64,000 bases of DNA from Steinernema hermaphroditum (taxonomy: Eukaryota > Nematoda > Chromadorea > Rhabditida > Steinernematidae), in the NCBI GenBank assembly GCA_030435675.1, contig CM059624.1, positions 8,952,769 to 9,016,768 on the forward strand. Direction: 5' to 3'. The first letter of the stretch is position 1. Each line of letters begins with the position of its first letter. The translations under genes were made by a program, and so were the position numbers. The notes under the pieces were generated by a model. The model saw only the letters and a list, made by a program, of their open reading frames with translations, ran no database searches and had not been told where the DNA came from. Positions 48,985 to 60,111 of this stretch are shown in pieces.

Positions 48985-49830
48985 TCAGAGGAGCAGACGA
49001 ATCCGAATAGAATGCAGCGTTCCCATTAGTTTGCGCGGGCATCGAAGTCGTGAAGAGCTGATTCCGGAAGTGGAATAGCGGTGGAGCAGAGCCAACGGAG
49101 CGGAGAGTCATCTTCGGTTCGGCTGGCGGCGTGGACTTCGGAGTTGCAACGCTTCTTCGGCTTCTCTGATGGCGCGGGTAGCGAATCCGAATAGAATGCA
49201 GCGTTCCCATTAGTTTGCGCGGGCATCGAAGTCGTGAAGACACCAATACTGAGGAAGACGCAACCCCCGAACCACTTTGATTCATTGGAAATCCTTCACA
49301 GTCTCACTCGTGTCGCGGTGGCGAGCGGTCGGTCCCTCCGGTCGCTCTCTGAGCGTCGGGTTGGTCAGACAGCAAACCCTGTGGCAGTTGTGAGTGTTCC
49401 GGCTTTCAGAGGGAATTGGGACACCCGGAAGCCGTAGTCCCACCACCGCTGACAACAAGATGTCCGACGCCAGAAATCCGACGCCCGACGCTGCGTGAGA
49501 TGTCATCCCGAAGGTCATCGACGCTCTGAGGACACCAATACTGAGGAAGACGCAACCCCCGAACCACGGACTCATCTCTCCGTAGCAGATGCGAGCTCAG
49601 AAGCCTCCTCTGACGCAGAAGCCTCCTCAAACGCCCCGAGAAGAAGAAGTTCGGCCGCCATTTCCGGAGTTTCGCCGATTCCCAGATGCCCCGTGAAGCG
49701 CGCCGTCTCCCACCGGTTCGACTTTAACGCCGTGCCAGGAATGAAGCCGTCTACAAGTGATATCCTCTGTTGTCTATTAATCGGTGTCATGCAAGGCGTA
49801 ACGCCTTTGATTCATGAAGTAAAATCGTGA
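48985..49830. repeat. Mosaic of repeat families B (inverted) and A (direct)
   Basis: 48985-49220 is family B in minus orientation, with its end motif (GAATCCGAATAGAATGCAGC) present twice. 49241-49270 and 49390-49830 are family A in plus orientation, ending GGCGTAACGCC then TTTGATTCATGAAG. The join suggests nested insertion or recombination. Confidence 0.65.
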
Positions 49831-50059
49831 AAAAATCATCATTTTTTTTTCATTTCATTTATTTTGCGATCTCATATTGCTTCACAATGTCGCACCCCGA
49901 TATCACACCATTCCTGTCTGCAGACTCGTCGCGCGTGCCGTCTCCAATTGGTCGTCTGGAGTGTCTTGCAGAAGTCGTCACGCCAGCGTCTTCGCGGTCT
50001 CCCGTGCGGTCATCAAAAATCATCAGAGGACAGAATTAAGGAAGTAAAGAAGTAAAGTC

Positions 50060-50850
50060 CTAGTGAATTTTCCTCCTCTACAAGATGCTGCACAGAAAAC
50101 AGGTGATCCTCATTACAAGGATGCGCCAACAGGTCGTTTTAAGAACCACGGTCTTAAAAAAACATAGTTTTAGGACCCCGGGCGTGGAGTAAAGTGGGGC
50201 GGGGGGGGGGGGGGGTAAAGTCATAGTGAAGTGGGCTTCCCTACAAGATGCCGCGAAAAAAATACGCGATCGTCATTACAGGTATGGGTCAAAACATTGA
50301 AGTGAAGTAGGAGGTTTAGCGTGTGGTCCCGTAACGATCTCCCTCAATGGCAGGAAACTACGGTAGATTTACATAAAATGACCTGTTTACCCCTTTTTCT
50401 CGGCCGGGGGGGGGGAGTAAAGGGGGGTCTAATCAATAGAGCTCGCCTAGCTCTATGCAGCAGTACATCGAAATTACTATGTTTCATTGCCGGTTTTGAC
50501 CTAAGATGGTCAGATTCATTGGAAATCCTTCATAGTTCTTTTACTCCCACAAGTTTTGAATGTGGATTTTCCGCCTCTAGAAGATGCTGCAGAGAAAAGA
50601 CGTGATGGTCATTACAGAAATTGGACAAAAACTGAAAATAAGTAAATGTGGTCCCGCAACGATATCCCTCAATGGCAGGAACATACGGTAGAATTGCAAA
50701 ATTGGCCAGTTTACCTCATTTTCCTTGGCTGGGGGGGGGAGTAAAGTAGGGTCTAATCAATAGAGCTTGCTTAGCTCTATGCAGCAGTACATCGAAATTA
50801 CTATGTTTCATTCCCGGTTTTGGCCTAAAAGGTTGACTTTTGTGGAAAAA
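50060..50850. repeat. Degenerate tandem repeat with poly-G tracts
   Basis: About 2.5 copies of a unit of roughly 320 bases: GTGGTCCCGTAACGATCTCC at 50321 and a variant at 50648, each followed by a G-tract and TCTATGCAGCAGTACATCGA. A third, partial unit starts near 50060. Not coding. Confidence 0.65.
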
Positions 50851-51071
50851 TCGTCAATTTGCCTTATTTTTTGCAATATGATCGTTTATCAAGCCACGTA
50901 CTGTCGGGTAGACCCCTTGATGCCTGCCCCAGCCGAGAAAAAAGGCCATTTTTACTGTAAACTGCCCACAAATCCACCGTATTTTACACTCCCACGCGAC
51001 CGTCGCGGTACATTGTGAATTCAGGGATTTCGTTGCGGGACCACAATCGACCCACCCTTTGCCCACCCCTG

Positions 51072-51361
51072 ATTCCGGAAGTGGAATAGCGGTGGAGCAG
51101 AGCCAACGGAGCGGAGTTGCAACGCTTCTTCGGCTTCTCTGGTGGCGCGGGTAGAGTCGGGCGGTCGTGACGGGCTTTTTGGCGAGACGGTGGAACTACG
51201 GCTCCTTGGTGTTCCAGGCCTTCTGGGAGCTGGGGCGATCATTGCGCCAACAACGACGGCCGAGAACGACCGCTCACTTAACTCATTCGGCCCAGACAGC
51301 CTCAGAGAGAGAGAGAGAGAGAGAGAGAGCGAGTGGACGACCCGACCGATCGCTGGGGGCA
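51072..51361 (-). repeat. Family B repeat, internally deleted inverted copy
   Basis: Reverse complement of parts of 37081-37430, lacking the CGAACCGAAGATGACTCTC segment and with an expanded GA tract (51305-51329). Confidence 0.65.
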
Positions 51362-51749
51362 CAATTGAAGACCCCCAGTTCTCATCCTTGAGCGAAAATT
51401 GAGCTCGTGGTGAAAAGTTGCCATACAAGTGCTGATTATGGCTACTCTTTTCTTTAGTGAGCGATTCGGGGTCTCTAACAGAGCGTTCTCATCTTCGACA
51501 CACCGTACAACACTAGGATTCAAGCCCACTCCGTGTTTGGGAACTATACGTTTCCACCATGAATGGGAATCTTCAAAGGCTGAATTGCGTGTTCCGCGCC
51601 TAATCTCCCGCGATTCTCGCAGAGATAAACAAACAGTTTGTGCATGGTTGACCCCTTTGCCTGCGGCCATATCTTCCGAATCCATCTTCGCCGCCTCCGC
51701 GCGTCCTCCGCCTCGGAATCCCTCCTTCGCCCCAGAAGGACTCTTCAGC

Positions 51750-54483
51750 ATGCCCCGGGCGATCCTCGCTATCGTCTTTCTGCTGTGCTTCCGGGCCTTC
51801 GTCGACGCCGACGGATGCTCCCAGTGTTGTCCGCGCACCTTTGACTGCTGTTGCTGCCAAGGGAGCCTCCGGTGCGGAGGCGACTCCGGAGGGTGTGCGA
51901 ACGGATGCTTCGCCTTCCAGAGGCCTGCTTTCAACTGCCAAGTAGTCCCCTGTGCTCCATACAGCTGTCCTACGCCGCCTCCATGCAACTTCTGTTCCCA
52001 GGTGAGTCCCTCACTCGGCTTCTGACTCCTCTATCCTTCAGAACTCTTTCTCCTCCAACGGAGCCTCCGTCTGTGCAGGCTCTCCTGCACTACCTGCTCC
52101 GCCCGCTCCCCCTTCCGGGCTCCCATGGTACCCGTCTCCGCCGGCCCCTCCTGCGTTCCCTACTCTGCAGGACTTCAACATTAATAGCTACGGTAGGTCG
52201 CCACCCGGAGACGGAAACTACGTCGCACCTCACCCACCATCGCCTCCGAGGCGAACTCGTCCGCCCCCGGCTTCCCGGCTTCCTCTGCGCCTGGAACCTG
52301 CCCCCGGGCGGCCTTCTCTTCCCACCACTGACGAACCTTTCTACGAGAACGACAAGCCGATTGCCATTCCTGCTCTAGGTATCTGTGCTGTAGAAGGTGC
52401 CACGCGAATCCCGACTTTTCAGATGACGGCGAAACCACGGCTTCGAAGCCGAGTCGGTCGACGCCTCCATCACCACTTGTCGAGAACACCACAGAGGCAG
52501 AAGGCGCCGAGATGAGCATCGACGCCGTCGTCGAGGGGCCGACTTCGACCGAGGCGGAGAACCCCCAGAACATGGCCTCGTCTCCTCACGAGGGCTATCG
52601 GAACCTGGATCGGAGGCTGCGGATCGACGAGGAGCCATCGACAATCGATCTGGTGGAACCGGCGACGATAAATCTGGTGGAGCCTCCGCCGCCCACGAAC
52701 GAGGAGCTCCTCAACGAGGTGAACGATCTTCTGCAGCAGTCAAAGCGGGAGGCGCACCTCCTCAGTCAACTCGTCGAAGAGATCACAACAATGAACTCTA
52801 TCGCCAAGGCTACCAACGGAAAGTCGACACGGATCCAGGAGGGTCTGCCCGAGGTGGGCGGCATCGACGACGTCGGGCCTCCGGCCTTTGAGGACATCGA
52901 TATCGCCGAGGAATTCCCCGGCAAGAAGGCCCAGGCGGCGCGGAACTACAATACCGACCCGCTTGTGGAGAAGCTCGAGGAGAGGCTGGTAATTCCCATC
53001 GAGACCGTCCACATCGAACTCTCCACGGTCGCCCTTTCCGCCTCCTCGGACTCACCGCCTCCGACGACACCGACGTCGACGATGGCGACGACCTTCGCCG
53101 CGCTGAGTACCCGCTTCCATCAGTCGGTCAACTTCACCGACCTCCTAGGGAAGGAGCAGACGATGGTGCCGCCGGCCTCGACGCCGCTGAGCGGACCGAT
53201 CCGCGTGCGTTCCAACACCTACTCCCTCAACTTTGCGGCGAAACACCTCGCGGAGAACTTCATGAAGGCCCACGAGGAGATGACCAAGCGGGTTACCGCC
53301 GTAGGCAAGCTGACGAAGGAGTGGATCATGGCGAAGACGACGACGAAGCCGTTGTCGAAAGCCTCGAAGACGGCGCCGCAGAGGACGACCTCGGCGCCCT
53401 TCACGACGACAGCAACGAAGAGTTCGAGGACGCGTTCGAGGACGCTGGAGATGCTTCTCCAGCAGATCAAGGAGAACCAGGAGCAGAAGAGGGCGCATGC
53501 GGTGATGCCGGTAGTGAAGAAGCTGATGCGGAAATTCGTTAAGACAAAAGCGGCGAAGACGGTGGCGCGGACGAAGTGGACCAAGCCGCCGCGGAAGGAG
53601 AAGCTCGTCTCTAAGACGAAACCGTCGACGCCAGTGGCTACCACGACGAAGTCGACCACCACCTCCACCACTACCACCACCACGACTCTGGCGCCGCCTC
53701 TGGAGTCATCGGTGGAGCGTCCGATTTACGTGGACAGCGACGTGGACGACGGAGAGAACCTCAAGCTGGACGGGGACACGGGTTCCGGCGCGCCCCAAGG
53801 AGCCATCGTCGACTCGGAGACCGTCGAGGGGCGCCAGAACCCGAAGCTGAAGGGTCTCGCAAACTTCCAGGCCCGGAAAGCGTTCCTCGAGGACATCTTC
53901 AATGAGCTGGGCACTCGCGAAGACGACAGAGAGGCATCTCCTCTTCTGTCGGTACCACCGATGACGACGCTTTCTACGGCTTCTTCCAGCTACCACTACG
54001 TTGAGGGTGTGCGCTACCGCGGGGAGCGTCACTGTAGCTTGATGTTTAGACGTGTACGGTGATGTGCGTGTGGTTGGAGGCCAGTCGAGGACGACTCGGA
54101 GGCCTGCTGGCAGTGACTACCTGGAGACGTCAAGGGAAACGCCGAAGCCGGTGGAACGGACCGAGGGCTCCGAGTCGAGTCGTCCGGTGGTGCGGATCCG
54201 AACGACGGAATTCGATCGCCTCGATCCGCGGACAGTCGCCGGCGTGAAGGCTATGTTGGGGAGACGAGAGCCCGAGAGCAGCCGACCCTTCAAGGTGAGC
54301 CTCGACGGTCGTTCGACGTTCGCGTCAATTAAGGTTCGAGTGCCCAGTTTTCGCTCGAAATGGGATCGCCGCTACATGGGTAGGAACGGGTCGCCACACG
54401 AAGTTCAAAGTGCGGTTTCAGTTGAGCGAAAGTCGTCAACTATGCAGAAGGTCGCCATGGGTCTCGACAACTACTCCTCGTAG
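51750..54483 (+). CDS. Secreted Cys-rich and Thr/Pro-rich protein
   Basis: ATG 51750 gives MPRAILAIVFLLCFRAFVDA, a clear signal peptide. Exon 1 continues with a dense Cys module (CSQCCPRTFDCCCC, then CANGC, CQVVPC, PPPCNFCSQ). Exon 2 is Pro-rich (PAPPSGLPWYPSPPAPPAFP). After a short intron ending near 52421 a long exon runs to about 54007: an acidic linker, a helical stretch (LLNEVNDLLQQSKREAHLLS), then Lys/Thr-rich low complexity (TKSTTTSTTTTTTT). A final exon from 54050 ends DNYSS at 54483; an alternative splice at 54295-54347 would give a shorter tail. An AATAAA lies about 70 bases past the stop. The Thr-rich part suggests O-glycosylation; a cuticle or mucin-like role is a guess. Confidence 0.7.
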
Positions 54484-55025
54484 GCCGATCTTCGTCCCCT
54501 CCGGCCCAGTTCAGAGATGCGTACATAGTTCTATGATATCGTTGTTGTGTCGGCAATAAACCAAATCGTGTGAACCAAGGAATGTCGGTGTGTTTTCGGA
54601 GTGCTCGAAAGGGAATCGGAAACGGAGTCCTTTCTACGGCGGCTTTCTGTGAAATGCCCCGAGCGACAAGTCGTTCCTTCCGCTCATTCGGGTCACCAAT
54701 CCATCGAAGGCGTTAAACAAAGAGTGGCAACAAACCAAATCTCCCGTCAAACCCTTCAAAAGGGTTCCGCCGCGACCGTTTCCCCTTCCGCGTTTCCTAA
54801 TTATGTTTTCGCTCTTCCGCAATTCCGCGTCTGGTTCCTGCACCGTCGAGTGTCTAGTAGACGGCACATACGTCTTCCAAATGGAGTCTTCGGGCAGTCG
54901 TCACTCGGCGTCTGCGCTGCAGATCGTTCGGTGGCCCGAAAACAAACAGAAACCAGCTGACTGGCGCGGTTTCGTGTTGCGCGCGCCTTCACCTTCCTGT
55001 TCATTCCGTTCGTCTAGTTCCAGAA
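54484..55025. other. Intergenic, no gene seen
   Basis: Contains the 3' end of the previous gene and the upstream region of the elongase gene. No other supported feature. Confidence 0.4.
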
Positions 55026-56021
55026 ATGCTCGACTTCTTCGCACCCGCCTCGCTCAACAACACGGAGCTTCCGCCACGCATCGACTACCGCTTCGGCGTG
55101 GAATTCGCCTTCGAGCGTGGCGTGGACCATGAGTGGGTTACTAGCGTCATACGGCACTATTGGTGGCACACCCTCACCGTATCTGCTGTCTACTTTGCCG
55201 TCGTCAAGTCCATCGAGCGTGCGATGCGCGACCGGAAACCGTTTGAGTTGAGGCCGCTGCTTTTCTCCTGGAACGGCACTCTCGCTCTTTTCAGCATTCT
55301 CGGGTAAGAGCCGACTCTTTGCCCCTATTTCGACTATTTTCAGGCTTGTGCGCACCTCTGAGGAGTTTTTCTACGCCGTCGTCAGCGAGGGCATCGTCGC
55401 GTCCGTCTGTCGCTGCTTCGAGCCGAGTTCTGTCGGCGCCCACTGGTACCTATTTTTCGCTTTATCAAAATTCGCCGAACTCGGAGATACCGTCTTCTTA
55501 GCTCTCCGCAAGCGGCCACTCACGTTCCTTCACTGTTACCACCATGCCTCTGTCTTGGTGTATACGTTCCACTCAGGTAAATCCCTCCCGGTGTTCAGTC
55601 CTAGATCTTTTTTTCAGGTGCGGAGCAGATCGGTGCCGGCCGCTGGTTCATTTGGATGAACTTTGTCGCGCACTCGCTCATGTACACCTACTTCGCCATC
55701 ACGTCGCTCGGTGTTCGCGTACACCGCAAAATTGCGGCTACGGTGACGCTCGTGCAAACCGTTCAGATGCTCGCCGGCGTAGGAATTAGTCTCTTCGTCG
55801 TGTACATCAAGACACAAACGTACATCCTTTGGTTGAGTTTCTTGGTTTACGAACTGTCACTTTTCAGAAAGCACAAGTGTCAGCAAAGTTTCGGAAATCT
55901 GAACCTCGCCTTCGCAATTTATCTCTCTTTCGCCTTCCTGTTCATGCGCTTCTTCGTTCGGTCGTATCTTTCATCTGCGAATAAGACAAAAGTGCTCTCC
56001 GCCGCGAAAAAAATGAATTAA
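55026..56021 (+). CDS. ELO-family very-long-chain fatty acid elongase
   Basis: ER membrane 3-ketoacyl-CoA synthase that extends fatty acids by two carbons. Four exons: 55026-55303, 55344-55576, 55618-55819 and 55868-56021. Conserved elements are WYLFFALSKFAELGDTVFLA, LTFLHCYHHASVLVYTFHS (catalytic H-x-x-H-H), WMNFVAHSLMYTYFAITSLG and LVQTVQMLAGVGISLFVV, then CQQSFGNLNLAFAIYLSFAF before a basic tail (KTKVLSAAKKMN). The 48-nt intron at 55820-55867 is stop-free and a multiple of three, but removing it restores family spacing. Full length, several membrane segments. Substrate class (branched, saturated or polyunsaturated) is not assigned. Confidence 0.92.
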
Positions 56022-57225
56022 CTTGCGGTTGTGACTGTCTGTCGTTCGTTTTCGTAGTAACTTATTGTTATTCAGAAGTTATATTAAACTGAATTTGGGT
56101 AAATGCGTTCTATGTCCTTAGTGATGCACCGACCAAGAAAATATGTCATTTTCTCAGTTCATGAATCGTGGTAATAACGTGTTCACGAGTGGCAAATGTC
56201 GAAGCGTACATTGTTAGCTCTCACGCTGTTCTCACAATATTTAGTACTTTGTTGTTAATATAAACACGTCAATACGGATGTCATTATAAATCTTCTTGAC
56301 ATTTATGCGAAAATAAGCTCAAATTGAAGTCTCTAAGTGCATGCGAATTAATATTCATAAGAGCCAAGCGCCAAGAGAGAATAAGAGCCAAGCGCCCACA
56401 GCAAGATGATGGTTAAAATCTGACTGACCTTTCAGTGTCGTTGCGATTTTAAGAACCAGAACGCGCTTTCCCCAGAGTTCGCCCGGACAGCTGTGGGCGA
56501 AGGGGCCGAGCGAGGGGTGATCCCCGCGCCGGAGGGCGGTTGTCACTCTTCGCTCCGAATTGTTTACTCTCAGTTCGGCCCATCTCCGGATGCGAAACTC
56601 GGCGCCTTTGGTTTCCGAGTGGGGTCAGCGTGTGCCGCGCATCTTCCGTGTAATTATCGCGAGCGCCGACGTCCTCATCGCATGAATCACGTCGCGTCTT
56701 GGGCTTCTCGACCTTCGCCGCGCCCTCCGCGTTTTCGTTCCGAGGCGGTCAGCTGAAACTGCGTCAGCGGCGCACTCCTGTCGCCGCATCGCAAATCCGG
56801 TTTCGTGGAGTTCTTCGACCCACTCTGTCGGTGGTCAGTCGTCTTTACTTTTCTCCATCGGGTCGCCGACCAGTCCCGCCGTTTTTCTGCACCCTTTTGA
56901 GTATTTTCTGTGCTCCGCGCGTTCCAATACCGTCTTCGAATTCTCTGCGAGCAAAACAAACATTCGACGACTCTTTTTGCCCTCCCATTTCATGATCGTT
57001 TGTCCAGCTGAACAGATCCGGTCTGTTTTGTCGTTACTTTCCTCCTTCTGCTCGCGATGGTGCTCTTCGGATGTCATTCATTCTTCGTTCGACGCGCCCA
57101 GGAAGCGCTGTTCCAGGTGTCGAAGACGTCGACCGGCACTCTGACAGACGTCCTTCGGGACCGGCGTCTCAAGTTGCCTGCACTTCCTTTCAATTTCCTG
57201 CTTGGCGCGACGCCGCCGCGTTGAA
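56022..57225. other. Intergenic, no gene seen
   Basis: 3' region of the elongase gene then mixed DNA. An apparent basic coding stretch on the minus strand (57074-57200) is probably untranslated. Confidence 0.4.
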
Positions 57226-57570
57226 TTATGCATGTTCGCGGTCCTTCGCATCGCTTGGCTCCGTCCGATCCTTCATAATCGGATCCTCTCGTCCGTACAT
57301 ATTTTGCGTGCGAGGTTATTTCAGCCCGTGGCACTTGGTCCGCTTTCGCCATCAGCTGCGGTGCTGACGTAACGGAGATGTGTGGATGTAGTGGCTCGAG
57401 CTCTGTTTCCTCCACTTCAGTTATCGATTGCAATTTTAAAATATCTTCAACGATCTCATCGCATTTGATGGCTCCTGTTTCTTCACCCGATAACCGCTTT
57501 GTTCGTTCAGGCTGTACTGTGACAGCCCGCGGTTCCACTTTTTGCTGATTATCTGGAGTACTGTGCTGCT
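57226..57570 (-). CDS. Hypothetical protein, acidic
   Basis: Minus-strand open text QHSTPDNQQKVEPRAVTVQP, then CDEIVEDILKLQSITEVEET, ending DREHA if a 46-nt intron is removed. The upstream part (DFVFKCTGEFANGPSHEHAD) may be the previous exon. The start is unclear and no family is recognised. Confidence 0.3.
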
Positions 57571-57780
57571 GACTCACATCGTCAGCCACCCACGTCGTCG
57601 TTCAGCCGTTTGCGTTCCCGCGATCGCACAAACAGTTTTCTTTTGCACTGCTATTCGACGACGACAAGAATAGAATGTCTTCGTTGCCGCTGGCGATCGA
57701 TCGGCGTGCTCATGTGATGGACCATTCGCAAATTCGCCGGTGCACTTGAACACGAAGTCGTTTCTGTCCGGAACGTGTTT

Positions 57781-57860
57781 AGGACCATTTATAGTCACGC
57801 GTAGACAAGCTAAGCGACACAAAAAAGGGGCTTTTGTGTCGCGCAGACTATAAATGGCCC
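57781..57860. promoter_or_regulatory. Hairpin with mirror-image TATAAATGG motifs
   Basis: Inverted repeat: GGACCATTTATAGTC at the left, GACTATAAATGGCCC at the right, with an inner GCGACACAAAA / TTTTGTGTCGC pair. Each arm carries a TATAAATGG pointing outwards, one toward DESI2 (plus) and one toward the minus-strand ORF. Either a bidirectional promoter or a small palindromic element. Confidence 0.45.
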
Positions 57861-58043
57861 TTTTGACGACGTGTATTAGCTTAAGCGTATGTAACACCTC
57901 GTGATAATGTGCGTCTTTTTTGTTTTTTTTTTTTGATTATTTATCATGTGCTTTTCAGTCGCCTACTTCGGGTTATTGAGTTCCTCTGTCTTCCACTTCA
58001 ACCACCTGCTGCGTTTACTCCTCGTATCGTCATATCACCAGAC

Positions 58044-59100
58044 ATGCCGGGAGCAGTCGTTTCGCTCAATGTGTACGACATGGTATGCAAAGTGGCTTGT
58101 TTCCCAGGGAAAAAGTACGAAAATTTAGTACTGGCTGAACGACTATGCGTCGTCGATTGGAGTGGGCGTTTTTCACTCAGGAATCGAAGTATTCGGCGTT
58201 GGTAGGATATTATTGCCTTTCTTCTGTATATTTAATTATTGATCGTATTATAGAGTACGCATACGGTGGTCACCCGTTCGCCTTTTCCGGAATCTTCGAG
58301 AACACACCTGGCGATGCCGAGGAGCTAGGCGACAACTTCAAGTTTAAGTACGTCTTCCAAGCTTGCTACATGATCTTTGATGGATCTTCTTTCAGAGAAT
58401 CAATTGAAATTGGAACGACCGATTTCAATTCGGAAGACGTTCGACGATTGATCAAATCGCTTGGTGACGAATTCGGCGGAAACAAATATCATCTCATTTC
58501 GAAGAATTGCAATCATTTCTCAGCCGTCCTAGCGAAAGTGAGTTCGCCGCGAAAGTGATTATTGGATAACGCTCAGTACTTTAGACACTCACAGGTCAAG
58601 AAATACCGTCTTGGGTAAATCGTTTAGCTTCGATTTCGGGATCGATCCCTTTTTTGGAGCGTTGCCTGCCCCAAGAATGGCTCACCCCTGTAGCACTCCA
58701 GCAAACATTGGAAGAGAAACGTCGGAGCAACGACGCAAGTCGAATTGCCGCGTCGCTGAACTATCCAGCGATGATTGAGAATGCGACAGAAGCGATGGAA
58801 GATTTTGGAATTGAGACCGGGAAGAACTCAAGTATGAGCATGCCATTCTCTACGCGTATTCGTGAAGTTTCTGTGTCAGATGCTCCAAAGGAAAAGTCGG
58901 CTCCTTTTCGGTGGCTCTCGTCACGCCGAGATTCAGTTCCCCAGCGAAGCTCTGCCGGGTCAGTTCCTCAGTCAGGCCGTCCCTCCAGTCCCGCTCCTTC
59001 ATTTTCTCGCTTGTGGAGTTCAATCAAAAACATTGCTAGCGACGACTCAGCTCCAGTCGCCAACGGATCCGTACGGAGACCAGTTGAGTCGCAGCGTTGA
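58044..59100 (+). CDS. DESI2-like PPPDE peptidase
   Basis: Desumoylating/deubiquitinating isopeptidase of the PPPDE fold. Five exons: 58044-58082, 58129-58201, 58254-58347, 58396-58537 and 58585-59100, 287 aa, phases consistent. The start [13 protein letters not shown] joins [20 protein letters not shown] (catalytic His), then [37 protein letters not shown] (catalytic Cys in NCNHF), [12 protein letters not shown] and [13 protein letters not shown], matching DESI2 throughout. The C-terminus is Ser/Pro-rich and longer than in human DESI2. An AATAAA at about 59433 is the likely polyadenylation signal. Confidence 0.93.
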
Positions 59101-59456
59101 ACTTGTGCCTATCGATCTCTTAAGAATCGTCTGCATTTGGGGATTTTGTATTGTCTTGTCCTCCGTCACCCTACGTTGCCAGGTTGTTAAACTTATCTTT
59201 TCACCTCCTTCTTTGAAGTCATTTGTCTTACGAAGTTGCCTTTCACTCGTGGGTCATTCGTCCCTAAGTCTTTTCCTCATCGCTGTCGATCTGTGATTGT
59301 TGTAAATATGTAATTAACCGAGTCCAATGGACACCGTCGATTATACTCAAAGCAAAACCGTATCAGTCCGATCGTTGCCTGATTTTTTTCTCGTTCACTA
59401 ACATGTTTTCTGTAAATAATGTGTTTCGTCAAATAAAGAAACGCGAATTGAAACGT

Positions 59457-59648
59457 TAGGGGCAAGAGCAAGCCGCCGTAGGGGCCAACTTGCCAAGTAC
59501 GACATCTTCGAAAGGAGGTCCAAAATCGTAAGATCGTGCTCTTACTTATTGGACATTTACTTCCACTCATCTTTGAATCATCAGTTGAACACCGAAGCTC
59601 TAGCGAATCGCAGTCTTCTGTGGGATCCTCCATCGATTTAATGGACAT
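59457..59648 (-). CDS. Hypothetical small ORF
   Basis: Starts MSIKSMEDPTEDCDSLELRC; removal of a 58-nt GT-AG intron gives a 45-residue product ending TAACSCP. Convergent with DESI2. Not recognised. Confidence 0.2.
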
Positions 59649-59888
59649 CTGCAGACACCGAAGCGGACTGATACAATGAAAGTCAGCACAATTAGAAAAT
59701 CTATCAGTACAATCATAAATACATCAGAAGAACAGTGTAGTGAAGACGCAAAATTGGGGTGGTCACGATAAACTGGGTCCAGTCACTAACCCGTCGGACT
59801 ACCGCAATTCACAGCTACCGTTACCCGTCATCTCTCATCTCCGCGCACAGCGCATTCGCTTAGGTTTGGAAGACCATCACTGTAGAAG

Positions 59889-59908
59889 GGGGGGGGGGGG
59901 GGACTCGC
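59889..59908. repeat. Poly-G tract
   Basis: An uninterrupted G run of about 19 bases in the otherwise featureless 59.65-60.1 kb gap. Similar tracts occur at 50.2, 50.4 and 50.7 kb. G-quadruplex potential; length in the assembly may be unreliable. Confidence 0.8.
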
Positions 59909-60111
59909 CAAGAACAAGAAACGATTTCAATGAGTCCGATGGCCGAAAATGCGAAAGGAAAAGGATGGAGACGACGGGCACAGAGTTCCGGATCTTCCAA
60001 TGATCTGAACAAACGCGGAATTAAATAGAAGAATTAGGATACACTATTGCTGTTGGATACAATCAATGTGCACAACAAAATCAATTCGACAATGCTGGGT
60101 TGTCTTCATTA

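Noticed and set aside
49235..49830. Possible gene in repeat family A
   Set aside because: Frames are broken differently in the two copies (17.2 and 49.4 kb) and no known domain is seen.
57074..57225. bZIP-like basic stretch (NSTRRRRAKQEIERKCRQLE)
   Set aside because: It lies downstream of the probable stop of the minus-strand ORF, in a different frame, with no leucine zipper following.
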